This document shows, in pieces, positions 33,979-42,907 of a stretch of 64,000 nt of DNA (within the stretch, counting starts at the first letter, position 1; the number at the start of each line of letters is the position of its first letter). The notes under the pieces are model-generated. The model saw nothing but the letters and a program-made list of their open reading frames with translations, ran no database searches and was not told the DNA's origin. Origin of the DNA: Bauldia sp963759235 (GTDB taxonomy: Bacteria; Pseudomonadota; Alphaproteobacteria; Rhizobiales; Kaistiaceae); contig CAVWYO010000007.1 of the NCBI GenBank assembly GCA_963759235.1, forward strand, positions 248,001-312,000, given 5' to 3'. The translations under genes were made by a program, and so were the position numbers.

Positions 33979-35112
33979 ATGACGATTGGCATCGGAATGC
34001 TCGGCGCCGGCTTTATCGGCCAGATGCATTCCCTGGCGTTCAGCGCGATCGACCAGGCGAAGGCCGAGCCGAAACTTTCAGCGCGCCTGATCGCATTGGC
34101 CGACGCCGACACCGAAATCGGTGCCGTCGTTCAACACCGCTATGGTTGGCAGAAGCGAACCACCGACTGGCGAGCGGTTGTCGACGACCCGGAAGTGCAG
34201 ATCTTCGTGAATGCCGGGCCGAACGACGCGCATGCCGAGCCAAACATCGCGGCGGCCGGGCTGGGCAAGCAGCTCTTCTCCGAGAAACCGCTGGCGCGGA
34301 CGGCCGACGAGGCTTTCGCCATCTGGCAGGCGGCGCAGAAGGCGGGCGTCCGCCACATGTGCGCCTTCGTCCATCGCTTCGTGCCGGCCCTCCAGCTTGC
34401 CCGCCGGATGATCGCCGACGGCGAGATCGGCCGGGTTCGCCACTTCCGCAGCAACTTCCTGATCGACATGCAGCATCCCGACGGCCATCTGTCGTGGCGC
34501 TACAGCACCGGCGCGGCCGGTGGCGGGGCGACCGGAGATCTCGGCTCGCATCACATCGACCAGGCGCGCTTCCTGGTCGGCGAAGTGCGTCGCGTCGGAG
34601 CCATGGTCAGGAGCTGGAGCAAGGACACCGCCGGCCGGGTTTCGGTCGTCAACGACGACTGGTTCGCTGCCGCCGCCGAACTCGACGACGGATCGACGGC
34701 GGTGTTCGAAGCCTCGCGCGTTACGGAAGGACATCCGCTCACCGGCCGCATCGAAGTCGACGGCACGCTTGGGACCCTGCTGTGGGAAATGAGCCGGGTG
34801 AGCGAACTCAACCTCACCGAGCCGCGCCACGGCCGCCGGACCATCCAGGTGGTCGCCCCGGACCATCCCTACAGCGACTTTTGGCTGCCGGTCGGCATCC
34901 AGGGTTCCTTTGCCATTGGTTGGCGCGACTGCTTCTTTCATCAGGCGCGCCATATGCTCGAGGCCGTCGCACTCGATCGGGACGTGGCGCCGATCGGCGC
35001 GACTTTCGAGGACGGCTACAAGGTTGCCGAGATCGTCGACGCAATCCTGCGCTCGGGCGAGACCGGCTCGATGGAGGAGGTGATGTTCCGGCAATTGTCG
35101 CCGGCGGCATAG
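33979..35112 (+). CDS. Gfo/Idh/MocA family oxidoreductase (inositol 2-dehydrogenase-like)
   Basis: 377 residues from ATG 33979 with AAAGGGAGAG upstream. N-terminal Rossmann loop IGIGMLGAGFIGQMHSLAFS, the EKPLARTADEAFAIW motif (Lys contacting the substrate), MCAFVHRFVPALQLARRMIA, and SWRYSTGAAGGGATGDLGSH then HIDQARFLVGEV with the catalytic G-D-L-G-S-H..D. The last third is the beta-sheet substrate/dimer domain. Belongs to the larger IolG-like subgroup. Divergent from the family member at 32792. A common promoter region of 158 bases separates them. Exact sugar unknown. Confidence 0.9.
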   Translation: MTIGIGMLGAGFIGQMHSLAFSAIDQAKAEPKLSARLIALADADTEIGAVVQHRYGWQKRTTDWRAVVDDPEVQIFVNAGPNDAHAEPNIAAAGLGKQLFSEKPLARTADEAFAIWQAAQKAGVRHMCAFVHRFVPALQLARRMIADGEIGRVRHFRSNFLIDMQHPDGHLSWRYSTGAAGGGATGDLGSHHIDQARFLVGEVRRVGAMVRSWSKDTAGRVSVVNDDWFAAAAELDDGSTAVFEASRVTEGHPLTGRIEVDGTLGTLLWEMSRVSELNLTEPRHGRRTIQVVAPDHPYSDFWLPVGIQGSFAIGWRDCFFHQARHMLEAVALDRDVAPIGATFEDGYKVAEIVDAILRSGETGSMEEVMFRQLSPAA

Positions 35113-35121
35113 AGCGTCGAA

Positions 35122-35153
35122 GGGCAGCGGTCTTCGATGGCGTACCGCTGCCT
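35122..35153. terminator. Bidirectional hairpin between convergent genes
   Basis: GGCAGCGGT and ACCGCTGCC form a 9-bp perfect stem between the stop at 35112 and the permease stop at 35153. No strong T-run on either side. Confidence 0.5.
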
Positions 35154-36127
35154 CAAGCCGGCCGGCGCGACAGCGCGTCAGCCGTCACCGCCAGCAGAAT
35201 GATCCCGCCGCGAATGATGTTCTGATAGTACGCATTGACCTCGAGCAGGTTGAAGCCGTTGCGGATGAGCTCGAGAAAGAAGACGCCGAGAACGGTGCGC
35301 CATATGGCGCCACGACCGCCCTGGATGCTGGTGCCGCCGACCACCACCGCCGCGATGGCTGGGAAGAGAACATCGGCGAGGCCCTCCCCGGCGATCGCCG
35401 TTCCGGTGCGGGAGACCAGGATCGCTCCGGCAACGCCCGCCGCAAAGCCGCTGAACGCGAATGCGCCGATCCGCACCGCCCGGATGTTGATTCCCGACAG
35501 CCGCGCGGCCTCGTCGTTGCCGCCGGTCGCATAGATCCATCTGCCGAGCGTCGTCCGCGACAGCACCAGTCCGCCGACCAGCGCAAAGCCGAAGAAGATC
35601 CACACGAGAAAGGTGACGCCAAGGAGTTTGGCGTTGCCGAGCACGCCGAAGGAAGGATCGGCGATGTAGAGCTGGAATCCGTTCGTCACGCTGGTGCCGA
35701 TGCCGACTACGATCAGGCCGGTGGCGAGAGTGGCGATGAACGAATTGACCCGCAGAAATGCGACGACGGCGCCGTTGAAGATTCCAATGACCAGGCCGGT
35801 TCCGACGCCGACGGCCAGCGAAGGCCAGGTGCCGAGTGTCGGCTGCAGGCTGGCGGCGACGATGCCGGCGAAGACGAAGACCGCGCCGGCGGCGAGGTCG
35901 AACTCGCCGGCGATCAATAGGATGGTGAGGCCGATCGCCACAATGCCGTAGATCGAGCCCGACTCGAGGGTATTGAGAAGGTTGATCCACGTCAGAAACG
36001 GTGGCGAGGCGAAGCCGAGAACGACGAAGAGCGCCAGGAACGCCACGACGATCGCGTCGTCGCGCAACATGCCGGCACCGGCTGCCAGCCTCGATGTCGG
36101 CCCCGGCTGCCCGCCATTGCGGATCAT
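35153..36127 (-). CDS. Sugar ABC transporter permease (RbsC-like)
   Basis: 324 residues from ATG 36127 (MIRNGGQPG); an ATG nine codons earlier (36154) is also in frame. Eight to ten hydrophobic helices (such as DDAIVVAFLALFVVLGFASP, GIVAIGLTILLIAGEFDLAA, IATLATGLIVVGIGTSVTNG) and the permease signature region WIYATGGNDEAARLSGINIR, then GRGAIWRTVLGVFFLELIRN. BPD_transp_2 family, inner membrane, forming the channel of a monosaccharide importer. It follows the binding protein gene at 36206 with a 78-base gap on the same strand; no ATPase gene is adjacent. The gene is intact, unlike the related permease at 30557. Confidence 0.9.
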   Translation of the reverse strand: MIRNGGQPGPTSRLAAGAGMLRDDAIVVAFLALFVVLGFASPPFLTWINLLNTLESGSIYGIVAIGLTILLIAGEFDLAAGAVFVFAGIVAASLQPTLGTWPSLAVGVGTGLVIGIFNGAVVAFLRVNSFIATLATGLIVVGIGTSVTNGFQLYIADPSFGVLGNAKLLGVTFLVWIFFGFALVGGLVLSRTTLGRWIYATGGNDEAARLSGINIRAVRIGAFAFSGFAAGVAGAILVSRTGTAIAGEGLADVLFPAIAAVVVGGTSIQGGRGAIWRTVLGVFFLELIRNGFNLLEVNAYYQNIIRGGIILLAVTADALSRRPA

Positions 36128-36205
36128 GCACCACTTGCCCCGTCGCGGCGCCAATTCCTTCCGTCGTCACCCCCCATCGCCGGGAATCTTTGGGCGAACG
36201 ATCGC

Positions 36206-37222
36206 CTACCACTCCGGCGTGAATTGCGCGGCATTCTCCGCCGTTATCGGGCCGACGCCGGTCGGCGAAAACGCCCGGCAGACCTCGACGTCAGGCTGCT
36301 CGATCGGTTCGCCGCGCGCCGCAAGGATCGCATATTTGGCAGCCGTCTCCGCCTCGGTGTTGGGCATCAGGCAGGTGCTGCCGAACATTTCGCCGGCCTC
36401 CAGCATGTCCTGGCCCGCCTCGCTGAACGCACCGCCGGTGACCAGCACGTCCTTGCCCGGCGTCAGGCCGAGATCCTTCAGCCCCGCGACCACGCCGAGA
36501 GCACCGAGATCGGCGTCGGCCGCCACCACGTCGACCTCCGGGTGGACCTGCATCAGGCTCTTGACCAGCGTCCGCGCGGTGTTCGGATCGAAGTTGTTCG
36601 TGCCCTCCGCCACCACGCGGATATCGGGATACTTATCCGCCACCGTCGCAAGGAAGAATTTCCGCGAGATGGAAGCCCAGTCGAAGGCAACCGGGCCATA
36701 GGTGTAGATGACATCACAGGGCGAAGCGCTCTTTGCCAAGCAGGCGGCGTTGACCAGTTCGGCGATGGCGATGCCGTTGGTCTTGGCAAGCTCTATGACC
36801 GAGCCGGACAAGCCGTCGATCTGGCGAGCGGCCGTATCCGCATCGGGGCCGAGCGCATTGCCGAATGCGACCACGGGGATGCCTGCATCGAGCGCCTTCT
36901 CGGCACAGGCCATCAGCGGCGGACCGGCGACAGCCTTGAGCGCGAAGGCATCGAAACGGCTTGCCGCGATGGCGTCGTTGCAGTTGGCGAGTTCCTTCTG
37001 GACGCTGTTGTCCGAGTCGAAAACAACGAACTTCGCCGCCCCGTCCTCTTCAGCGACCTTGTTGAAGGCGTTGATGATGGCCTGCTCGACCGGGTTCGCC
37101 TGGATCGCAACAAAGAGGGCGATCGTGACGTCCTTGCCCTCCGCCGCCCCCGCGGTCATCGTGCCTCCGACCAGCGCCACGACGCCGGCGATACCCGTCA
37201 TCCCCTTCAGCCTCTTGCCCAT
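36206..37222 (-). CDS. Sugar ABC transporter substrate-binding protein
   Basis: 338 residues with a Sec signal peptide (MGKRLKGMTGIAGVVALVGG ... AGA-AEGKDVT). Type 1 periplasmic binding fold: VTIALFVAIQANPVEQAIIN, NCNDAIAASRFDAFALKAVA, GIPVVAFGNALGPDADTAAR, DVVAADADLGALGVVAGLKD and KDVLVTGGAFSEAGQDMLEA. Four Cys residues (ANCNDA, AACLAKSASPC, GSTCLMP, VCRAF) may form disulfides. It probably binds a sugar or polyol for the permease at 35153, the next gene on this strand. An intrinsic terminator-like hairpin lies in its leader 44-70 bases upstream, so expression may be attenuated. Confidence 0.86.
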   Translation of the reverse strand: MGKRLKGMTGIAGVVALVGGTMTAGAAEGKDVTIALFVAIQANPVEQAIINAFNKVAEEDGAAKFVVFDSDNSVQKELANCNDAIAASRFDAFALKAVAGPPLMACAEKALDAGIPVVAFGNALGPDADTAARQIDGLSGSVIELAKTNGIAIAELVNAACLAKSASPCDVIYTYGPVAFDWASISRKFFLATVADKYPDIRVVAEGTNNFDPNTARTLVKSLMQVHPEVDVVAADADLGALGVVAGLKDLGLTPGKDVLVTGGAFSEAGQDMLEAGEMFGSTCLMPNTEAETAAKYAILAARGEPIEQPDVEVCRAFSPTGVGPITAENAAQFTPEW

Positions 37223-37265
37223 TTATTGTCTTCTGCCTCCCGCTTGAGAACGCCATCCGTAGCAA

Positions 37266-37292
37266 CAAAAAGCGGCCGGCAGCTCGGCCGCT
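37266..37292 (-). terminator. Terminator-like hairpin in the leader of the sugar binding protein gene
   Basis: On the minus strand AGCGGCCG-agctgc-CGGCCGCT is followed directly by TTTTTG, the form of an intrinsic terminator. It sits upstream of the binding protein start at 37222 with no gene further upstream on this strand, so it either attenuates the operon or blocks antisense transcription. Confidence 0.6.
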
Positions 37293-37513
37293 ACCGCCAT
37301 CATTCGCCGAAGGCTAGCACGAAATTTGTAACGGGACGGCGCCGGCGCGTTCGAGGTGCGCCTTGGCCGACCGCGAGGAACGGGTATCATGCGCCCGATT
37401 TAGGCAGCAAAGCGGGCGGTTTGCCAGAGCCGCGGCAGACCACTGGCATCGTTGGTCTGCCGAGCGGTTCGCCTGCTCCGCGTGAGGAGGTTGCTCACTT
37501 TGGAAGGTCCTGC

Positions 37514-40375
37514 GTGACCACGTCATCGGCGTTTGCCGAATGGCCGTTCGAGCCGTTCCCCGCCGCTGCGCTGGAGGGGTCGATCATCGAGCGGTTCGAC
37601 GCCATCGTGCGTCGGTATCCATCCAACCTCGCGGTCAGCGACATGGACCGCTCGCTCACCTATGCCGAGCTCGCGACGATGGTGGATGGCCTGGCCGGAG
37701 CGATTGCCGCCGCGACCGCCGGAAGACCGGGACCGGTCGCGATCTTCCTGCCGCATGAAGCGCGCTATCCGGCTGCGCTGCTGGCGGTGCTTGCGGCCGG
37801 CCGTGGCTATGTGCCTCTCGACGCCGATCATCCAAGCGATCGGAACGCCCGGATCGCCGCCCACGCCGGCGCGGTCGCCGTCATCGCCTGTGCTGCGACG
37901 GCCGGCATGGCCGCTTCCCTGTTTGCCGCCGGCCTGCCCCTTCTCGATCTCGACGGACAGGACGCCAAGCACGCATCACCGTCGGCTGCCGTGCGACCGC
38001 GCGCCGATGACGTCGCCTGGATCACCTACACCTCCGGCTCGACCGGGAACCCGAAAGGCGCCTATCAGGACCATCGTGGCGTGCTCCACGACATCATGCA
38101 GTCGACCAACATGCTCAGGCTCAGCAGCGCCGACCGCATGATCATGTTCAACTCGCCGAGCCTCCTCCACGGCACGCGCATTTGCCTTGGCGGCCTGCTC
38201 AACGGCGGGGCCGTTCACGCGGTCTCGCCCCTCGAATTGATGCAAGCGGGCGGGGCGAAAGAGATTCTGGCGCGAGGCGTAACGGTATTTCGATCGGTCC
38301 CGGTGGTTTTCGCCCGCGCCGCGCAGACGCTCGGCAGAACCGAACGTTTCGAGTCGCTGCGGCTGGTCTATCTCGGCGGCGACCGCGTCGGCTGGAACGA
38401 CTTCGAGATATTCAAGAAAAGCTGTCCGCCGCACGCCGTCTTCGGCACGCATCTCAGCTCCACCGAATGTTCGACGACGTATCTCCACTGGGTGGTCGAT
38501 GACGCGGTTCGGCTTGACGGCCGCCAGCTTCCGGTCGGGCGGCCGGTGCCTGACCGCGAGGTGGCCCTGGTCGGCGACAGCGGGCAGACCGTGCCGGACG
38601 GCGAGATCGGCGAGTTCGTCGTCGCCAGTCGCTTCGTCGCCCGCGGCTACTGGAACGAGCCCAAACTTTCAGCTGAAGCCTTTACGACGGACCCCACCGA
38701 TCCGGCGATCAGGACCTTCAGGACCGGAGATCTCGGCCGGCAACGGCCTGACGGCCTATTCGAGTTCGTCGGCCGCAAGGATCAGCAGGTCAAGCTTCGC
38801 GGGTATCGCATCGAGCCGGGTGAGGTCGAGGGGGCGCTCCGGCTGTGCAGCGGCGTGGCGGAGGCAGCCGTGGTGATTCGGCGATCGGACGACGGCGTTC
38901 CGCGGTCGATGGTCGCCTATGCGCAGCTTCGCCCTGACGTCCGCGGCATCCGTCCGCGCCATCTGCTGTCGATGGCATCGCGCCTTCTGCCGCCGCACAT
39001 GGTCCCTTCGGCGATCGTCATCGTCGACGAATTGCCGCGCTTCGAGAACATGAAGGTCGACCGGGTCCGCCTGGCGAGGATCGACGCCGAACGCGCCTCA
39101 AGCGTTCCCGATACCACGCCGTTGACCGACGAGATTGCGCGAGTTTTCGAGTCCACCATCGGCTTTTCCGGCGCAACGCCGGACGACAATCTGGCGTCGA
39201 TTGGTGGCAATTCGCTGCATGCCGTCGACATTGCGCTCGAGATCGAGAAGCGGTTCGGCGTCAGGCTGCCGCAAGAGGAATTCAACGCGGCGGGGAGCAT
39301 TCGCGATCTCGCGCGGTGGATCGCGCGGGAGAAGGCAAGCGGCCGGGCGAAGGAGACGGTACCCTCCAAGGATGCCGACCTTGTGAATCCGGAACTGATC
39401 GAAACGGCCGGAGTGCTGGATTTTGGCGAGTTTCACAACATGTTGGCGCTTCCCGACTTCGATGCGCGCGAGAGCCGGCTTCGCAGAAGTGAGTTGCTCG
39501 CCGCGTTCGAGGAGCGCCGGCCCCCCGATGCCGGCGGTTCCCTGTCGGCCTGGGCAGGCGCCCTGAATGTTCTGTTCTTTTCGGGCCGGTTCGACGTGCT
39601 GGCTCACGCCGCGCCCCATTTTCACGCCCGCTCTCCTTCCTTTGCCTACGCCCGGAGCCTTTGCGCCTTTCTGGATCGCTTACCGCCGGTCGGCGCTGGT
39701 GTTGACGAATTTCGCGACGATCCCGCCAAGCCGGTCCAGGTCGCGCGGCGCGGCGGCGCCGACGCGGTCGTGCTCTGTTTTTGCGATACGCTCAACGCCC
39801 TCGGTATGCCCCTCGCCGCCATTCACCGTTGGATGGGTCGGCTGGACGCCAGCATCGTCTATCTCCGCGATTTCCGGCGCGATTTCTACCTGAGCGGAAT
39901 CGACGGGCTTGGATCGGATCACCCGGCCACGGTGGCCGCCCTTCGCGAGCTGATTTCCTCGCTCGGGGCGAGGCGTGTGGCGTGCTACGGCAGCTCGGCC
40001 GGTGTCTTCGCCGCGCTCCGCTATGGGGTCGATCTTGAGGCTCAGTCGGTTCTGGCCCTCGGCGGGCCGACCAACCTCACGCTCGATTTCAACGCCCACT
40101 TGCGCTGGGGCCGAGCCGCCCGACGGCTCCATGCCCGATTTCCCGCGGAAGCGCTCGACTTGCGCTTGATTTTTCGTCAGGCGAGACAGCCTCCTCGCTC
40201 CTTGCTGGTCTACGCCGACTCGGACTGGGACGACCGGATTCAGATGGAGTGGATGGGCGGCTTACCGTCCGTCGCGTTGCGAACCGTCGACAACTACGAC
40301 GGACACAATGTGGTCATCGAAGTGGTCAAACGCGGGGAGTTCGAGAGCTTGCTCGAGGCGATGGTGCCCGACTGA
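37514..40375 (+). CDS. NRPS-like protein: adenylation domain, carrier domain, C-terminal alpha/beta-hydrolase-like domain
   Basis: 953 residues from GTG 37514 (GGAAGG upstream); the frame is open further upstream but non-coding in look. The adenylation domain spans about 10-535: A3 YTSGSTGNPKGAYQDHRG (about 173-190), A5 FGTHLSSTECSTTYL, A7 TGDLGRQRPDG, A8 GRKDQQVKLRGYRIEPGEVE and A10 NMKVDRVRL with the catalytic Lys. The carrier domain is about 540-615 with IGGNSLHAVDIALEIEKRFG (phosphopantetheine Ser near 566). Residues about 640-953 carry VACYGSSAGVFAALRYG (GxSxG-type Ser near 828), YADSDWDD and NYDGHN, fitting an alpha/beta-hydrolase Ser-Asp-His set. It activates and tethers an amino or aryl acid, then probably transfers or releases it. 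No condensation domain. Neighbouring glmM and sulfotransferases hint at acylation of a glycan. Confidence 0.85.
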   Translation: MTTSSAFAEWPFEPFPAAALEGSIIERFDAIVRRYPSNLAVSDMDRSLTYAELATMVDGLAGAIAAATAGRPGPVAIFLPHEARYPAALLAVLAAGRGYVPLDADHPSDRNARIAAHAGAVAVIACAATAGMAASLFAAGLPLLDLDGQDAKHASPSAAVRPRADDVAWITYTSGSTGNPKGAYQDHRGVLHDIMQSTNMLRLSSADRMIMFNSPSLLHGTRICLGGLLNGGAVHAVSPLELMQAGGAKEILARGVTVFRSVPVVFARAAQTLGRTERFESLRLVYLGGDRVGWNDFEIFKKSCPPHAVFGTHLSSTECSTTYLHWVVDDAVRLDGRQLPVGRPVPDREVALVGDSGQTVPDGEIGEFVVASRFVARGYWNEPKLSAEAFTTDPTDPAIRTFRTGDLGRQRPDGLFEFVGRKDQQVKLRGYRIEPGEVEGALRLCSGVAEAAVVIRRSDDGVPRSMVAYAQLRPDVRGIRPRHLLSMASRLLPPHMVPSAIVIVDELPRFENMKVDRVRLARIDAERASSVPDTTPLTDEIARVFESTIGFSGATPDDNLASIGGNSLHAVDIALEIEKRFGVRLPQEEFNAAGSIRDLARWIAREKASGRAKETVPSKDADLVNPELIETAGVLDFGEFHNMLALPDFDARESRLRRSELLAAFEERRPPDAGGSLSAWAGALNVLFFSGRFDVLAHAAPHFHARSPSFAYARSLCAFLDRLPPVGAGVDEFRDDPAKPVQVARRGGADAVVLCFCDTLNALGMPLAAIHRWMGRLDASIVYLRDFRRDFYLSGIDGLGSDHPATVAALRELISSLGARRVACYGSSAGVFAALRYGVDLEAQSVLALGGPTNLTLDFNAHLRWGRAARRLHARFPAEALDLRLIFRQARQPPRSLLVYADSDWDDRIQMEWMGGLPSVALRTVDNYDGHNVVIEVVKRGEFESLLEAMVPD

Positions 40376-40631
40376 CGCTTGATTCAGGGTCGGGCCGCCA
40401 ACCGGGGTATCCGCGCCACCCAGGCTCGCCGGCCTCATTGTGGACTGTTTTTGCATGGCCGGCCCCTGCCGCCGGACGCCCGTCGACGATCGGGCTACTC
40501 GGGAAAAGCCGTGCATTCTCAGCCGGTTGACAATCCCCTCGCGGGATGTTTCGTCAATTCGTCATTTTTCAACGCCCTTCGGCCACGATCGCGCTAAGAC
40601 AGACGCGCCCGGTGACAGGCGAGGACAATCG

Positions 40632-41978
40632 ATGGCGACGAAATATTTCGGCACCGACGGCATCCGCGGCAGGGCCAACCGTCCGCCGATCACGCCGGAT
40701 GTCGCAATGAAGGTCGGCATGGCGGCCGGCCTCGTCTTCAAGAACGGCGACCACCGCCATCGTGTCGTCATCGGCAAGGACACGCGGCTGTCGAGCTACA
40801 TGATCGAGAGCGCGCTGACCGCCGGATTCCTCTCGGTCGGCATCGACGTGCTGCTCACCGGCCCGATCCCGACGCCCGGCATCGCCATGCTGACGCGCTC
40901 GATGCGCTGCGACCTCGGCGTCATGATCTCCGCCTCGCACAACCCCTATGAGGACAACGGCATCAAGCTGTTCGGCCCGGACGGCGCCAAGCTCTCCGAC
41001 GAGACGGAAGCCGCCATTGAGACGCTGATCGAGGAGGACCTCAACGACCGGCTGGCCGAGCCGGTGGCACTCGGCCGCGCCAGACGTATCGACGGCGTCA
41101 CCGACCGCTACATCGAATACGCCAAACGCACCCTGCCCCGCGCGCTTTCGCTGGACGGTTTGCGGGTGGTCGTCGATTGCGCCAACGGCGCCGCCTATCG
41201 CGTCGCCCCGGAAGCACTGTGGGAACTCGGCGCGGAGGTGATTTCCCTCGGCGTCGATCCGGACGGCTTCAACATCAACCGCGACGTCGGCTCGACGGCG
41301 CCCGAAGCGCTCGCCGCCAAGGTCCGCGAGATGCGCGCCGATATCGGCATCGCGCTTGACGGCGACGCCGACCGCGTGGTCGTCGTCGACGAACGCGGCC
41401 GGCTGATCGACGGCGACCAGATGTTGGCGGCGATCGCCACGTCGTGGGCGGAGGAAGGGCTTCTGGCCAAGCCCGGCATCGTCGTCACGGTGATGTCGAA
41501 TCTCGGTCTCGAGCGCTACCTTGCCGGCATCGGCCTCGGGCTGGTACGCACGCCGGTCGGCGACCGTTACGTTGCCGAAGCGATGCGCGCCGAGGGCTAC
41601 AATCTCGGCGGCGAGCAGTCCGGCCACATCATCCTGGCCGACTACACCACGACGGGAGACGGCCTGGTCGCCGCCCTTCAGTTGCTCGCCGTGGTGCGCA
41701 AGCAGGAACGGCCGGTCAGCGAAGTGTGCCACCTGTTCGAGCCGCTGCCCCAGGTCCTGAAGAGCGTGCGCACCGGCGGGCGGCGGCCGTTGGAGAACGG
41801 CGACGTCCGCAAGATGATCGACGAATTGAACGCCCAGCTCGGCACCAGCGGCCGGCTGCTGGTGCGCGCGTCGGGCACCGAGCCGGTGATCCGCGTCATG
41901 GCGGAGGGCGATGATTCAAAGATGATCACCGCGATCGTCGACGATGTGGTCGCTGTCCTCGGCGACGCCGCGGCGTAG
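40632..41978 (+). CDS. glmM: Phosphoglucosamine mutase
   Basis: 448 residues, the usual GlmM length. MATKYFGTDGIRGRANRPPI opens domain 1, the catalytic phosphoserine loop is GVMISASHNPYEDNGIKLFG (Ser near 102), the metal loop DGDADRVVVVD (about 244-254), the sugar-binding loop GGEQSGHII, and the phosphate loop RASGTEPVIRVMAEG near the C-terminus. It converts glucosamine-6-phosphate to glucosamine-1-phosphate in the route to UDP-GlcNAc for peptidoglycan and lipopolysaccharide. ATG 40632 is fixed by the conserved N-terminus. Unusually it is not beside ftsH/folP but between an NRPS-like gene and two sulfotransferases. Confidence 0.96.
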   Translation: MATKYFGTDGIRGRANRPPITPDVAMKVGMAAGLVFKNGDHRHRVVIGKDTRLSSYMIESALTAGFLSVGIDVLLTGPIPTPGIAMLTRSMRCDLGVMISASHNPYEDNGIKLFGPDGAKLSDETEAAIETLIEEDLNDRLAEPVALGRARRIDGVTDRYIEYAKRTLPRALSLDGLRVVVDCANGAAYRVAPEALWELGAEVISLGVDPDGFNINRDVGSTAPEALAAKVREMRADIGIALDGDADRVVVVDERGRLIDGDQMLAAIATSWAEEGLLAKPGIVVTVMSNLGLERYLAGIGLGLVRTPVGDRYVAEAMRAEGYNLGGEQSGHIILADYTTTGDGLVAALQLLAVVRKQERPVSEVCHLFEPLPQVLKSVRTGGRRPLENGDVRKMIDELNAQLGTSGRLLVRASGTEPVIRVMAEGDDSKMITAIVDDVVAVLGDAAA

Positions 41979-42002
41979 GTCGCGCAGGGAACCGGACGGC
42001 GG

Positions 42003-42875
42003 ATGCTCGCCGTAGACCCGAACCATCCCAAGGGGATCATCTGGATCGCGTCTTATCCGAAGTCCGGCAACACCTGGGTCCGGGTTTTCCTGCATCATCT
42101 TCTGCGCATGGCGGCGGGCCGGCCGCTCGAGGATCATGACGTCGACGAGCTGAGCCGGACGAGCCGGAGCGCGGCGGGGCGCGCCGATCTTTTCGAAACG
42201 TTTCTCGGCAAGCCGATCCCCGCCGCCGATCCGCTGGAGATTGCCCAAGCGCGCCCGAAGGTTCAGCAGGCGATCATGGAGGAGGCGACCGGCGTGGTGT
42301 TCGCCAAGACCCACTCCTTCCTCGGCCGGGTGTTCAATGTTCCGCTGATCAACCGCGCGGTTTCGGCGGGCGGCGTCTATGTTGTCCGCAACCCGCTGGA
42401 TATCGCCGTCTCGCTCGCCTTTCACCTGCACGTCCCGCTCGACAGCGCCATCCGCTCGATGGGCATCACGCTCAACGGCTCGGTCGGCTCGGAGAGGGTC
42501 GCTCCCGAAATCTGGGGCTCGTGGACGGAAAACGTCAGAAGCTGGACCACCGATCCGCCCGCCGTGATCCGTATCGTGCGCTATGAAGATCTCCTCGAAG
42601 ATCCGCGGCAGCAATTCACCGGGATCGTCGATCACCTCCAGCTTGACGTGACGCCGGAGCAGATCGACGAGGCGATTGCGCTCGCCTCCTTCGACCGGCT
42701 GCGCGCCGCGGAGGAGAAAGCCGGTTTCGCCGAACGCCCGGAGAATTCGGAGCGCTTCTTCCGCGAGGGGCGCGCCGGGCAATGGCGCGAGTGGCTGAAC
42801 CCCGCACAGGTGGAGCGCATCGTCGCCGATCACGGCGAGCAGATGAGCCGCTTCGGCTATCTGCCGGTCAACTGA
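42003..42875 (+). CDS. Sulfotransferase domain protein
   Basis: 290 residues. GIIWIASYPKSGNTWVRVFL (residues 11-30) is the SULT-type PAPS-binding loop with Lys and Thr. GVYVVRNPLDIAVSLAFHL (about 123-141) is the 3'-phosphate motif. The C-terminal region FFREGRAGQWREWLNPAQ resembles the RKGxxGDWKNxFT motif of cytosolic sulfotransferases, with Gln in place of Asp. This is a different lineage from the HIGTxKTG proteins of the 3-15 kb island. It starts 24 bases after glmM on the same strand and is followed by a close paralogue, so the three probably form a transcription unit. The acceptor may be an amino-sugar-containing polymer. Confidence 0.88.
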   Translation: MLAVDPNHPKGIIWIASYPKSGNTWVRVFLHHLLRMAAGRPLEDHDVDELSRTSRSAAGRADLFETFLGKPIPAADPLEIAQARPKVQQAIMEEATGVVFAKTHSFLGRVFNVPLINRAVSAGGVYVVRNPLDIAVSLAFHLHVPLDSAIRSMGITLNGSVGSERVAPEIWGSWTENVRSWTTDPPAVIRIVRYEDLLEDPRQQFTGIVDHLQLDVTPEQIDEAIALASFDRLRAAEEKAGFAERPENSERFFREGRAGQWREWLNPAQVERIVADHGEQMSRFGYLPVN

Positions 42876-42907
42876 ATGCGCCGCGGCGGCATCGAGGCAA
42901 GAGCGCG

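Noticed and set aside
36224..37513. In-frame 430-codon extension upstream of the adenylation protein
   Set aside because: It lies antisense to the intact sugar binding-protein gene, and its translation has no domain. A GTG with a ribosome site at 37514 gives a normal adenylation-domain start.
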